47,185 nt of DNA from Bacillota bacterium (GCA_023665365.1 JAMPEA010000008.1:1-47185), one strand, 5' to 3'. Positions 7,699-16,663 are shown, counted from the stretch's first letter. Notes: generated from the letters alone by a model not told the origin. A program made the numbers and translations.

Positions 7699-8082
7699 TT
7701 AGGGATTTTTGTCGTCGTCTGCGGCGGGATTATTTTCTAAGTCGTCAACAGAGGGCGTTTTTTGTTCGGAGGAGGGCTTGCGCCTTTTTGAAATCAGCTT
7801 GCGCGCGATAAGCGGGATAGGAATTACGCCGAGCGCGTATGCGGCAAGCCCGTACAGTTCGAATTTTCCGTCGAGGAAAAACTCCACGCATACGATAAAC
7901 AGCGCGCCTATGCAGACGGTCGCAAAAAAATCCGTAAGTGCGCGCTCAACGGGACGCGCCTTTCTGAGATACAAAAGCGCGACTATCCCCGACGCGATGC
8001 CGAGCGCGAGGCAGAGCGCAAATCGGATAGCCTGCACCTTTGCGTTTGCGCCCAAATAGAAGGTCTGTGCAATCAGCGTCAT
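7699..8082 (-). CDS. yabQ: YabQ-like spore cortex protein
   Basis: 127-residue membrane protein with about four hydrophobic segments (near residues 5-12, 19-39, 51-68 and 75-90) and a basic then acidic cytoplasmic tail (ARKLISKRRKP... DDLENNPAADDDK). The segment DFFATVCIGALFIVCVEFF followed by DGKFELYGLAAYALGV matches the YabQ pattern of a helix, N/D-G-x-[ILF]-R/E-x-Y and a glycine-containing helix. YabQ is a mother-cell protein needed for cortex formation. The ATG overlaps the yabP stop codon by 4 nt (ATGA), indicating translational coupling. Sequence similarity alone would be moderate; the adjacent yabP makes it convincing. Confidence 0.8.
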   Translation of the reverse strand: MTLIAQTFYLGANAKVQAIRFALCLALGIASGIVALLYLRKARPVERALTDFFATVCIGALFIVCVEFFLDGKFELYGLAAYALGVIPIPLIARKLISKRRKPSSEQKTPSVDDLENNPAADDDKNP

Positions 8083-8438
8083 TTGAATATGCGCTTGATT
8101 ATGGATGTCGGCGCGGTCTGAGAGGTGTAGCGCAACGAAAATACGCGACCCGTCACTTGCAATTTGCCGCTTTCCACGTCGAGGTTTTTGACGGCGAGGT
8201 TTTGACCCGTGACGAGCAACGTTTCGTTTGCAAGGCGGACGGTGATATTTTTATCCGTAAATACGGGCACGTCTTTTACGCCCGTCATGCTCATTGCGCG
8301 CTCGTGGTCGAGTTCGAGCTTGTGTCCGACGCGCTCCGCTCCCGATGCGGCGGGCTTTGCGACGGCGGTCGAGCCCGTAAACGTCGCGGACTTCGCGGTT
8401 ACGTTCTGCGCGGATTTTTGAGAGTTGTTAAATTCCAT
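8079..8438 (-). CDS. yabP: Sporulation protein YabP
   Basis: 119-residue YabP/YqfC-family protein. The diagnostic core is HKLELDHERAMSMTGVKDV, then VFTDKNITVRLANETLLVTG and the LDVESGKLQVTGRVFSLRY region: repeated short beta strands typical of YabP. The N-terminal 45 residues are Ser/Ala/Thr-rich and probably disordered. Start at 8438 with aaaggaga upstream; the longer frame to 8474 is rejected. YabP and YabQ act in spore cortex assembly under mother-cell control. The gene is the first of a minus-strand pair coupled to yabQ and divergent from the acyltransferase gene at 8523. Confidence 0.9.
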   Translation of the reverse strand: MEFNNSQKSAQNVTAKSATFTGSTAVAKPAASGAERVGHKLELDHERAMSMTGVKDVPVFTDKNITVRLANETLLVTGQNLAVKNLDVESGKLQVTGRVFSLRYTSQTAPTSIIKRIFK

Positions 8439-8522
8439 ATATTCTCCTTTGCGGCTTGCGCTTTTCATTGACAATAATATTAAAAAAGACTAAAATATAT
8501 GCACACGTTGTGTGTTTAAGTT

Positions 8523-9791
8523 ATGGCAGGCAGTAAAACGAAAAAAACCAAAAAATTTGCGCTCGACAGCTCGGCGACGTTCTATCCGTATTTCACCACG
8601 GCAAAGACGCAGAGTATGTTTTGCGTTGGCGCGACCTTAAACTGCGAAATAGATAAGGACGTTTTAAAGCGAGCGACAAACGACGCGATAAACAGGTTTC
8701 CGCTGTATAAAACCAAAATAGCAAAGGGCTATGGCGCATATTATCTCAAAGGCATAGATAAGCCCGTAGAGGTGTTCGGTTTTGACGGCAAAATTTTGAA
8801 GCCGATAGATACTAAGCTCACAAACGGCTATCAGTTCAGGCTCGCGTGCGACGGCGACAGGATAAAACTCGAAACTTTCCACGCGCTCACCGACGCAAAC
8901 GGAGCGGTCGCGTTTTTGGCGGCGATAATTCGCAGATATAGGGAGCTTTGCGGAGTGCGCTTCGACGAGGATATTAAAGTTTTCGCTTGGGGCGATACGC
9001 CGTCGGACGGCGAATTCGAGGACGCGTTTAAAAAATATTACAAGCGCATATCGCTCGGCGAGCTCAATTTAAAGGGAATGGCTGGCGAAGCGCCGCACCG
9101 CATAGAGGGCACTCTTTTAGACGAATACGCGCTTATCGAGGGCGAGGCGGACGCAGAGGCGCTCGTCGGGTGCGCAAGGGCAATGGGCGTATCGCTCACC
9201 GCGTATATCGCGGGGGTTACAGCGCACTCGATACTCAAAACCTCCGACGTAAAACGCCCGATTGCGATAATGATTCCCGTCAATTTGAGAAAGATTTTTC
9301 CGTCGGAAACGCTAAGCAACTTCATCACGTTCGTGCGCCTTATTATCAAAAAGGACGAGTGCGAAACTTTGGAGGATTGCGTAAAATCCTGCGCGGCTCA
9401 GCTTGCCGACAAGGCGAGCAAGGAGAAGATGCAAGCCTTTATATCCACGACAGTGCGCGCACAGCGCAATATCATTTTCCGCGCCGCGCCCCTCTTTTTA
9501 AAGTGGATATTGATGCGGCTCGGCAGACTCTTTATGAAGTCCCGCCAGACGATAATAATTTCAAATTTGGGCAATTTCAAATTCCCTGCCGAAATGGGGA
9601 TAGAGGAGATATATCTCAATCTCAACGTATCTAAAAACAACGTGCAAAACCTCGGCATAGCCTCTTGCGGCGGCAAGTGTAAACTTATGTTTACGAGCGC
9701 GATAGAGGAGCTCGATATGCCGAGCGCAGTGCTTGATACGCTAAGGCGCGAGGTTGCCAAAAATAACGAAAACGCAAGTTTATCCTGCTAA
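8523..9791 (+). CDS. Condensation-like CoA-dependent acyltransferase (alcohol acetyltransferase-like)
   Basis: 422 residues with the chloramphenicol-acetyltransferase/condensation two-lobe fold. An N-terminal substrate lobe (LDSSATFYPYFTTAKTQSMF, then RFPLYKTKI) is followed by the active-site element FHALTDANGA, the H-x3-D-x2-G form of HHxxxDG, at about residues 119-128. A C-terminal lobe contains IPVNLRKIFP, the latch-like segment and ISNLGNFKFP. It matches bacterial alcohol acetyltransferase-like proteins (AATase family) of Clostridia that occur alone or next to glycolipid genes. The acceptor cannot be read from the sequence. There are no NRPS-like partners nearby. The ribosome site is weak (taag). 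Confidence 0.8.
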   Translation: MAGSKTKKTKKFALDSSATFYPYFTTAKTQSMFCVGATLNCEIDKDVLKRATNDAINRFPLYKTKIAKGYGAYYLKGIDKPVEVFGFDGKILKPIDTKLTNGYQFRLACDGDRIKLETFHALTDANGAVAFLAAIIRRYRELCGVRFDEDIKVFAWGDTPSDGEFEDAFKKYYKRISLGELNLKGMAGEAPHRIEGTLLDEYALIEGEADAEALVGCARAMGVSLTAYIAGVTAHSILKTSDVKRPIAIMIPVNLRKIFPSETLSNFITFVRLIIKKDECETLEDCVKSCAAQLADKASKEKMQAFISTTVRAQRNIIFRAAPLFLKWILMRLGRLFMKSRQTIIISNLGNFKFPAEMGIEEIYLNLNVSKNNVQNLGIASCGGKCKLMFTSAIEELDMPSAVLDTLRREVAKNNENASLSC

Positions 9792-9833
9792 ATTGCGAGA
9801 TAAACATCAGATAACGTCAAAGAGGAAGATTTT

Positions 9834-11621
9834 ATGAAAAAACTCGATTCCGAACAACTCAGAAAACTCTACTTGGATTTTTACAATTCGAAGCAGCACG
9901 CCGTCATCGAATCGGCGTCGCTCATTCCCGAAAACGACCCGACGGTTCTCTTTACGACTGCGGGCATGCACCCGCTCGTGCCCTATTTGCTCGGCGAAAA
10001 ACACCCCGCAGGCAAGCGGCTTACCGACGTGCAGATTTGCGTGCGCACGGGGGATATAGAGTCCGTCGGCGACGCGAGCCACTGCACGTTTTTCGAGATG
10101 CTCGGCAGTTGGTCGCTCGGCGATTACTTCAAGCAGGACGCTATCAAGTGGTCGTACGAACTGCTTCTTGAAAAGCTCGAATTCGATAAGGATAAGTTTG
10201 CAGTCACCGTCTTTGCCGGCGACGAAAACTGCCCCCGCGACGAGGAGAGCGCAAAGCGCTGGGCGGAGCTCGGCATAGATAAGGACAAGATTTTCTATCT
10301 CGACAAAAAGCACAACTGGTGGGGTCCTGCGGGCATGACAGGTCCTTGCGGTCCGGACACGGAGATGTTTATAGATACGGGCAAGCCCAAGTGCTCGGAT
10401 AGCTGTTCGCCCGCCTGCGACTGCGGCAAGTATATGGAGATAGGCAACGACGTATTTATGCAATACTTCAAAAACGCGGACGGAAAATTTGAGCCGCTTC
10501 AAAATAAAAACGTCGATCAGGGCATGGGACTTGAAAGGATGCTGTGCATTTTAAACGGCTATAAATCCGTTTTCGAGACGGACCTTTTCAGCTTTGCGAT
10601 TAAGAAGCTCGAAGAACTCAGCGGCAAGAAGTACGGCGAGGACGAGGAAGTGACGAAAGCAATGCGCATCATCGCCGACCATACGCGCACGGCGACCTTC
10701 CTGCTCGGCGACAGAAACGGAGTTTCGCCATCCAACGTGGACCAAGGCTACGTGCTTCGCAGGCTCATTCGCCGCGCGATGAGATACTGCCGCACCCTCG
10801 GCGTCGATGACGGCGCACTCGCGGCGCTCGCAAGGCTGTACGTCGAAAAGTATAAAAACGCCTATCCCTATATCAAGGATAACGAGGAAAAAATCGTATC
10901 CGAGCTCACCGCCGAAAAGGATAAGTTCGCAAAGACCATAGAGCAAGGGCTTAAAGAATTCGACAAAGTGCTCGCGCATCTGCCGCAGGGGATGACGGTG
11001 TTCCCCGGCAAGACCGCGTTCAGACTTTACGATACGTTCGGCTTCCCCATCGAGATGACGGAGGAGCTTGCAAAGGAGAGGGGATTTGTCCTCGATATGG
11101 ACGGATACAAAAAGGCGTTTTCAGATCATCAAGCGCTCAGCAAAGCGGGCGCGGAGCAAAAATTCAAGGGCGGACTTGCCGACAACGGCGTACAGACCGC
11201 AAGATTGCATAGCGCAACGCACCTTTTAAACGCCGCGCTTAAAATAGTGCTAAAAGACAACAATATACAGCAAAAAGGAAGCAATATCACCGCCGAAAGA
11301 CTGCGCTTTGACTTCAACTTCCCACGTCCATTGACCGCCGAGGAAATCGCCGAAGTCGAAAAGCTCGTCAACGAGCAGATTGCGCTTGACGTCGAAGTCA
11401 AGCTCGAAGAAATGACCGTCGAGCAAGCAAAATCCGCTGGCGCAATCGGCGTATTTTCAAGCAAGTACGGCGATATAGTCAAAGTTTACACGATAGGATT
11501 TTCCAAGGAAATCTGCGGCGGACCGCACGCCTCGCGCACCGGCGAGCTTGGCAAATTTAAGATTATAAAGGAACAGAGTTCGTCTGCGGGGGTGCGCCGC
11601 ATCAAAGCAATTCTAGCGTAA
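9834..11621 (+). CDS. alaS: Alanyl-tRNA synthetase, short form lacking the C-terminal domain
   Basis: Charges tRNA-Ala. The 595-residue protein holds the class II catalytic domain (about 1-240, with FEMLGSWSLGDYFK and GMGLERM), the tRNA-recognition helical region (about 250-450) and the editing domain. The editing metal ligands are intact: HSATHLLN gives HxxxH, and CGGPHASRTGEL gives CxxxH. It stops at SSSAGVRRIKAILA, exactly where normal AlaRS (about 870 residues) continues into the DHHA1/C-Ala oligomerisation domain. No remainder is encoded downstream; repeats begin about 30 bp later. Short AlaRS forms are known in some uncultured lineages, so this is probably a genuine minimal enzyme rather than a recent truncation. 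Ribosome site gaggaag. Confidence 0.93.
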   Translation: MKKLDSEQLRKLYLDFYNSKQHAVIESASLIPENDPTVLFTTAGMHPLVPYLLGEKHPAGKRLTDVQICVRTGDIESVGDASHCTFFEMLGSWSLGDYFKQDAIKWSYELLLEKLEFDKDKFAVTVFAGDENCPRDEESAKRWAELGIDKDKIFYLDKKHNWWGPAGMTGPCGPDTEMFIDTGKPKCSDSCSPACDCGKYMEIGNDVFMQYFKNADGKFEPLQNKNVDQGMGLERMLCILNGYKSVFETDLFSFAIKKLEELSGKKYGEDEEVTKAMRIIADHTRTATFLLGDRNGVSPSNVDQGYVLRRLIRRAMRYCRTLGVDDGALAALARLYVEKYKNAYPYIKDNEEKIVSELTAEKDKFAKTIEQGLKEFDKVLAHLPQGMTVFPGKTAFRLYDTFGFPIEMTEELAKERGFVLDMDGYKKAFSDHQALSKAGAEQKFKGGLADNGVQTARLHSATHLLNAALKIVLKDNNIQQKGSNITAERLRFDFNFPRPLTAEEIAEVEKLVNEQIALDVEVKLEEMTVEQAKSAGAIGVFSSKYGDIVKVYTIGFSKEICGGPHASRTGELGKFKIIKEQSSSAGVRRIKAILA

Positions 11622-11639
11622 AGCGCGTTATTTGGCGCA

Positions 11640-12120
11640 CTGCTTTGTTATATCACCCCATCAAACGCGGAGGTTTGACGGGGACCCCGTATTTACCCCA
11701 CAAAACAGGGACGTTTTGCGGGGACCCCGTATTTACCCCACAAAACAGGGACGTTTTGCGGGGACCCCGAAGGGGAGGGCTTTTTCGGATTGTTTCGTTT
11801 CTCGCAATGACGGATTTTGTATAATATCCATATTTCCCCTTAAAGAGTAAGGGGGCAAGGGGGATATGAGGAGTTTTCGGGTAAAGGGGTTCATAAGGGG
11901 GTATAGGGCGAGCGATAAAATTAGCGCAAGTGGCACAACAACGATAGGGTTCTATCATTGTTAAAGCCACAGCTTAATTTTATCTTGCTACCGCGCAAAA
12001 CATTTTTGCTAAGGTTTTACAAACATTACGCAAAAATCTTTTGCTTGGTGTGCCCTTTACCCCCTTAGAATCGTATTGTATCCAAATATCGCGCTTTACT
12101 ATAATAATATAGCGATAAGT
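11640..12120. repeat. Composite repeat island after alaS
   Basis: No gene. It contains the palindrome ccccatcaaac/gtttgacgggg (11657-11684), then two exact 40-bp tandem units (11681-11720 and 11721-11760), each with ccccacaaaac/gttttgcgggg. A gaaggggagggctttttcgg segment follows. The 103-bp ccccctta unit starts at 11836 and is interrupted after 11910 by about 142 bp, resuming at 12053-12067. The interrupting piece carries a nested hairpin (11914-11984) and the ctaccgcgcaaaaca...ttggtgt element (11988-12051). Confidence 0.75.
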
Positions 12121-12124
12121 TTAC

Positions 12125-13117
12125 TTATTCCTTGATTATATCATCAAGAGGCAACATGCTCACCTCAAACGACCCGTCGTCGAAAATCTCTATTATCGTT
12201 CCGCCGCGCTGGGTGTGCTTTTTACGTATGCCCTTGTAGGCGAGATAGTCTATCGACATTCCGTAGGTTAGGCGTATGCCTTGATAGGTTATCGACAGGG
12301 TGTTGAGGTGGTCGTGCCCCATAAACATACCCTTACAGCTGCCGAGCGTCACCATTTCCTTGAAGAAGTTGCCGTCCTTGGTTTTGGGATAGCCGAAGTA
12401 GTTGTCCTTTTCCTGCACGAAGCCGTGATGATATATGACCTCGGGGTCGCCCTTGTAGCGCTTATCCCAGCCCTCTTTAAACTCCTTGGGCGGAATGTGA
12501 AAGAACGCAAGGGAGCGGGCGGGACGACCGTCCGAGCCGAGCGCGTTCACGGTGCGTTTATACCAGTCGATTTGGTCGTCGTGAATGACGTCGAAGCCGC
12601 TGAAAAAGGATTTTGTAAGATACGCGTTGCTGTCCAAAAACATGAGCGCGGTGTTGAGCGAGCCGTCGGGGTTATTGAGCCTTATGCAGTAGTTGCCCAT
12701 GCCCGTCAAGCCTGCTTCGCCGACCTCGAAATGGCACTTGGGCTGACGCGAATAGAATTTTGAAAGATAAGCCTTGTCGTAAAACGCGAAGCTTTCTGTG
12801 TCGTGATTGCCGTATACGAGCGTCCATTCCACGCCGAGCTTGTTCATAAGATTTGCAAACTTGCGGCTTCCGCGCAGGTTATTAAACGTCCCGCTCCACG
12901 GAAAGAGGGGATAGCACACGTCGCCCGTGACTACGACGAAATCCGCGTCGGCGGCTTTTACGATTTTTTCGACCGCGCTAAGCGCGAGCTTGTCCTTTTT
13001 TAGGCTGAACGGACCTCCGCCTATGTGGATGTCCGTCAGTTGTAAAATTCTAAAAGGCTTGCCGTCCTCTTTGGTGATGACGGTGTGCCCGTCGATTTTT
13101 TCAAAAATCGCGCTCAT
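12125..13117 (-). CDS. Calcineurin-like metallophosphoesterase
   Basis: 330-residue cytosolic phosphoesterase with the full dinuclear-metal motif set in order: LTDIHIGG (about 27-34), VTGDVCYP, VYGNHDTESF, FFHIPP and FMGHDHLN. It lacks a signal peptide. The arrangement resembles Dcr2/purple-acid-phosphatase-like members that hydrolyse phosphomonoesters or diesters; the substrate is unknown. The start lies 6 nt after the stop codon of the upstream GPH symporter gene, and its ribosome site (gaggaa) lies inside that gene's end, so the two form an operon. The pairing suggests, without proving, phosphatase action on a metabolite or sugar phosphate linked to the transporter. Confidence 0.85.
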   Translation of the reverse strand: MSAIFEKIDGHTVITKEDGKPFRILQLTDIHIGGGPFSLKKDKLALSAVEKIVKAADADFVVVTGDVCYPLFPWSGTFNNLRGSRKFANLMNKLGVEWTLVYGNHDTESFAFYDKAYLSKFYSRQPKCHFEVGEAGLTGMGNYCIRLNNPDGSLNTALMFLDSNAYLTKSFFSGFDVIHDDQIDWYKRTVNALGSDGRPARSLAFFHIPPKEFKEGWDKRYKGDPEVIYHHGFVQEKDNYFGYPKTKDGNFFKEMVTLGSCKGMFMGHDHLNTLSITYQGIRLTYGMSIDYLAYKGIRKKHTQRGGTIIEIFDDGSFEVSMLPLDDIIKE

Positions 13118-13123
13118 AAACGG

Positions 13124-14911
13124 TTATTCCTCGCCGTCTTCGACGGTGTTTATCGATTGCGTATGCTCAATAATATCATCGCCTACTCCGCCGTCCGATA
13201 ATTCCGAATTTTCAGTTTCCGCGGAAATATTCTCTTCATTATTCAGGTCGTTTGCCTCTTCGGCTAGCGCCTGCGCTACGGCGTCTACGCCTTCCGATAT
13301 GACGGTTTCGATTTCTGAATTATCGTCCTTCACTTTGAGATTGCCGTTTTCGTCATAAAGAGTTGGGTCGATAATATCGTTGGGGTTGACCTTGCCATAT
13401 AGCTCGGCAACCATATATGTACGCTCCTCTTCCTCCTCGGGAGTGAGGGCGTTGCCGTTCTTCCTTGCGTCGATGAAGAAGCGCATGCGTTCGAGCTTCT
13501 TGCTTGTGACTTTATATCTGAACGACGCAAACAGCGAGACCGATATAAACACAGCGATTGAGAGTCCGAGGACGAGCCTTATCGCAAGCAGAGTGCCGCT
13601 GCTTTGCGCGGGCAGATTTGCGTCGTAGCCTGCGCCGCCGATAATCCAGCCGACGAGACCTACGCCGAACGCGCCCGCGATTTTACGCGCGAGGGTCATC
13701 ATTCCGCTATACGTGCCCGTGGGACGTGCGCCCGTAGCCATTTCGGCAACGTCGAGAGTGTCGGGGAAGATAATCCAAGGCATCATCTGCGCTCCGCCGA
13801 AGCCGAGACCCATGATGAACGCTACGATAGGCACGAGAATGGGAGGCGTACCCCAGCTCGGGTCGAGAATGGCGAGCAACAGTCCGCCGCCGATATAGAA
13901 GGGCAAGCCCATTCTAAAAGCGAAAGCCTTGCTCTTTTTGTCCATCATCACGCGAGCGAGCGGGAATGCGAGCACCGCCGCGACCATGAGGGGAGCTACG
14001 ATAAACATTGACGACATATCCATGCCGAACAGCTTATATCCGCGCCAGACGTCCGTCGCGTAGTAGACGGCGAGCGCGGAAATCATATCCATGCACATAA
14101 ACGCCGAGGCGTACATGACGATATGCCAGCGATAGGAGCGGTTTTTATAAGGCTCGACATAGTTGTTGACAAAGCGTTTGAAATTGAACTTCTGCTTGGG
14201 AGCGGTGGTTTTGATACGCTCCTTTGTAAACAGACCGCAGAGGATTAGTCCTCCGCCGAACAGCGCGCCGAACACTATTGCGAGTATCAGCCAAAACTGC
14301 GTGCCGTTGATTTTTGGGAAGAAGAGGTAACCGTCCTCGCTTATGAGGGCTTCGAGCAGAACGAGCGGAACGACGTAGGCAAGCCCCGACGCGATTGCCG
14401 TAAAGACGAGTTTGACCGTGTTGCAGTTGTTGCGCTCCTTAAACGAGGGAGATATGTCGCTCGCCATCGAGGTGTAGGGCACTTGCGTGAGGGTGGAGCA
14501 GGTGTTCCACAAAAGATACATTATGATAATGTAGGGGATATACTTCGTCCCCGACACGCCCCAATCGGGCAAGGGCATAAACAGCAGGAATATCGCAACT
14601 ATTAGCGCGATGCCGCCGAAGAACATATACGGCTTGCGTCTGCCGTACTTGCCGCGGGTGTTGTCGCTTATAAAGCCCATAAACGGGTCGGTGAAAGCGT
14701 CCCACAGCTTTGCAATCATCATTATGGTTGACGCCACGCCCATGGCGATGCCGCCGTACTTGTTCATAAAGCCGAGCATGACGCAGGACATCAAGGCGAC
14801 GCCGCCTCCGTCCATCAGTCCGCCCGCGCCGTAGCACAGTTTCTCTTTGAGCGGAACTCTGTCCTCGGGGCGAACGTTGGTTTTTACTTTTGCGGTAATG
14901 TACTTGTTCAC
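13124..14911 (-). CDS. GPH-family (MelB-like) cation:sugar symporter with long acidic tail
   Basis: 595-residue MFS_2 transporter of the glycoside-pentoside-hexuronide:cation symporter family. There are twelve predicted membrane segments, the loop-2 signature WDAFTDPFMGFISDNTRGKYGRRKP (summarised here as WDAFTDP...RGKYGRRKP), VPYTSMASDIS after helix 4, and FGGAQMMPWIIFPD with DVAEMATGARPTG in the second half. About 110 residues beyond the usual C-terminus form an acidic tail rich in Glu, Asp and Asn (PEEEEERTY...; NNEENISAE), possibly regulatory. The start is GTG with gggag 8 nt upstream. The substrate is not predictable. It is co-transcribed with the phosphoesterase at 12125-13117. Confidence 0.88.
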   Translation of the reverse strand: MNKYITAKVKTNVRPEDRVPLKEKLCYGAGGLMDGGGVALMSCVMLGFMNKYGGIAMGVASTIMMIAKLWDAFTDPFMGFISDNTRGKYGRRKPYMFFGGIALIVAIFLLFMPLPDWGVSGTKYIPYIIIMYLLWNTCSTLTQVPYTSMASDISPSFKERNNCNTVKLVFTAIASGLAYVVPLVLLEALISEDGYLFFPKINGTQFWLILAIVFGALFGGGLILCGLFTKERIKTTAPKQKFNFKRFVNNYVEPYKNRSYRWHIVMYASAFMCMDMISALAVYYATDVWRGYKLFGMDMSSMFIVAPLMVAAVLAFPLARVMMDKKSKAFAFRMGLPFYIGGGLLLAILDPSWGTPPILVPIVAFIMGLGFGGAQMMPWIIFPDTLDVAEMATGARPTGTYSGMMTLARKIAGAFGVGLVGWIIGGAGYDANLPAQSSGTLLAIRLVLGLSIAVFISVSLFASFRYKVTSKKLERMRFFIDARKNGNALTPEEEEERTYMVAELYGKVNPNDIIDPTLYDENGNLKVKDDNSEIETVISEGVDAVAQALAEEANDLNNEENISAETENSELSDGGVGDDIIEHTQSINTVEDGEE

Positions 14912-15068
14912 TATAATTTCTCCCTATTTAGGTTTTTATATATAATAACAAAAAATAAAGTAGATGTAAATAGCAAAAACAAAAACGACTATAAATTTGA
15001 AACGCTTGCGTTTTCAATTTCAAAGTGGTATTTTATCGGTGAATAAAATTTATTTGTGCGGAGGGTTT

Positions 15069-16607
15069 ATGAAAAGAAAGATTTTATTGACTGCGTTGGC
15101 GTTGTTATCGGTCATAACGTGCGTATTTTGTCTTGTCGCTTGCGGCGACGGTGACAATACGCCTCCAAAGCAAGAGCCGTTTACCGTTACGTTTGAAACC
15201 AACGGCGGTTCGGCGATAGAGCCGATTTACTGCACCGAGGCAAAGTCCTTGGAAAATATTTTAGGAGACAAAACCACAGTCAAGGAAGGCAAAAAATTCG
15301 TCGGTTGGTTTAAAGACGAGGCTTTGCAAAACGAAGCCGATTTGGAAGTAGTTATCAAAGTCGATAAGACGTTCTATGCCAAGTGGCGCGATTTGACCGA
15401 CGACGAGGTGCTTGAAAACGCAATCCTCAACGCCTTTGACAATGCGGTCGCCGTGAAGGACACGGGTTACGTGCGTACAGGCACTTCGAATTCGGACGTA
15501 AGCACTTCTATAAACGCGGTTTGGACTCTTGAAAACGGAGTTCTCACTTCCGGCAGTAACTCGACGAGATACTTCAAGGACGGCGCGGTTTACGGCGTAC
15601 TGCGCGATGAAAAGACGAAACTCGTCCTCGACGACGCAGACGAGGCGGCGGCATATCTTTATCACAACAGTGTATTTAGGTCGCTCGGCTTTTACAGCGT
15701 ATTTTCGCCTCTCGCAATGGCGTTTGCGGCAACGGATTCGGCTTGCACCCTTGAAAAGACGGACGACGGATTTCAAGTCAAGTATATCGGTCAAGACATC
15801 GCAGTCAGACTTACCTACGTCAAGTACGGCATGCCTTATATATATTTTGACGGCGGCAAGACGTTCGACTATAAAATAGAGGACGGCAAGCTCGTAGAGG
15901 CAAAGCAAAGCGGAAGCAAAACGAGGACGCTCACGTTCTACTATGAGGGCGACGAGCTTCCCGAAGTCTCAGAGCCCGAGGATATAAGCGAATACGAGCA
16001 GAAATGGCAGTTGAAAGTTGACGTTGTCGGAAACGGAACGAAAATTTTGTATGAAAGCGAACTCGATAAGGCGTATCTCGACAAGGAGTGCGTCGGCGAC
16101 GACTATAAGCCGCAGACTGTAAATCTCACCTACTATTACGATGAGGAAATGACGCAGGCTATAAATTTCACGGACGGAAAGGCTGTGCTCGACAAGCATA
16201 CGACCATCTATCACCCCGGCGTGGATAAAAATAATCTGACGGTCGCTAAATATGCTTTTACAAGTAGCACAGGATATTATAACTTAGGCGATACAACCTC
16301 GCCCGAGGGCATAGTGACCACAAAATTGATGATGAAAGAGGAAATGAACGGCGTAAATTCGCTCCGCTTTTCGCTGATACCGCAACCTCTGCACACGACA
16401 AATCCGACCCCTATCGTCACCTTTGAAAGCACGCCCGACACCGCCGACGCGTCCGTGTTTGAAAATAAGATTACGGTTACCCCGTCATCGGGCGGAACTT
16501 ATTATGATATAGAGGTCGTATTCCCCATAAGCGGGCAATACACTTTGAAGATAGCAAGCGACGATGGCTTTGTCTGCCAGTACGTCAAAGTGCTCCCCAA
16601 GCCCTGA
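15069..16607 (+). CDS. Surface lipoprotein with InlB B-repeat domain
   Basis: 512-residue exported lipoprotein: signal peptide, lipobox LVAC (Cys25), then a Listeria-Bacteroides (InlB B-type) repeat at about residues 37-105 (FTVTFETNGG, KEGKKFVGWFKDEAL, DKTFYAKW). The remaining 400 residues are acidic, beta-rich and unrecognised. A second, shorter strand-rich unit near 340-400 (YYYDEEMTQ...DKHTTIYHPG) looks like a degenerate B-repeat, and a C-terminal Ig-like region ends YTLKIASDDGFVCQYVKV. The ATG at 15069 has a strong gcggaggg site; the upstream extension is rejected. Monocistronic, with a clear terminator. Probably a cell-surface adhesin or substrate-binding protein; the ligand is unknown. 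Confidence 0.8.
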   Translation: MKRKILLTALALLSVITCVFCLVACGDGDNTPPKQEPFTVTFETNGGSAIEPIYCTEAKSLENILGDKTTVKEGKKFVGWFKDEALQNEADLEVVIKVDKTFYAKWRDLTDDEVLENAILNAFDNAVAVKDTGYVRTGTSNSDVSTSINAVWTLENGVLTSGSNSTRYFKDGAVYGVLRDEKTKLVLDDADEAAAYLYHNSVFRSLGFYSVFSPLAMAFAATDSACTLEKTDDGFQVKYIGQDIAVRLTYVKYGMPYIYFDGGKTFDYKIEDGKLVEAKQSGSKTRTLTFYYEGDELPEVSEPEDISEYEQKWQLKVDVVGNGTKILYESELDKAYLDKECVGDDYKPQTVNLTYYYDEEMTQAINFTDGKAVLDKHTTIYHPGVDKNNLTVAKYAFTSSTGYYNLGDTTSPEGIVTTKLMMKEEMNGVNSLRFSLIPQPLHTTNPTPIVTFESTPDTADASVFENKITVTPSSGGTYYDIEVVFPISGQYTLKIASDDGFVCQYVKVLPKP

Positions 16608-16627
16608 CAAATAAATCGATAAGGCGA

Positions 16628-16663
16628 AAAGCCGCGGATTAAGCGTCCGCGGCTTTATCTTTT
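16628..16663 (+). terminator. Intrinsic terminator of the lipoprotein gene
   Basis: Perfect 11-bp GC-rich stem aaagccgcgga / tccgcggcttt (16628-16638 and 16646-16656) with a 7-nt loop, followed by atcttttt. Confidence 0.8.

Noticed and set aside
12281..12763. Plus-strand frame opposite the phosphoesterase gene
   Set aside because: Overlaps the metal-binding motifs of the minus-strand gene and has no protein resemblance.
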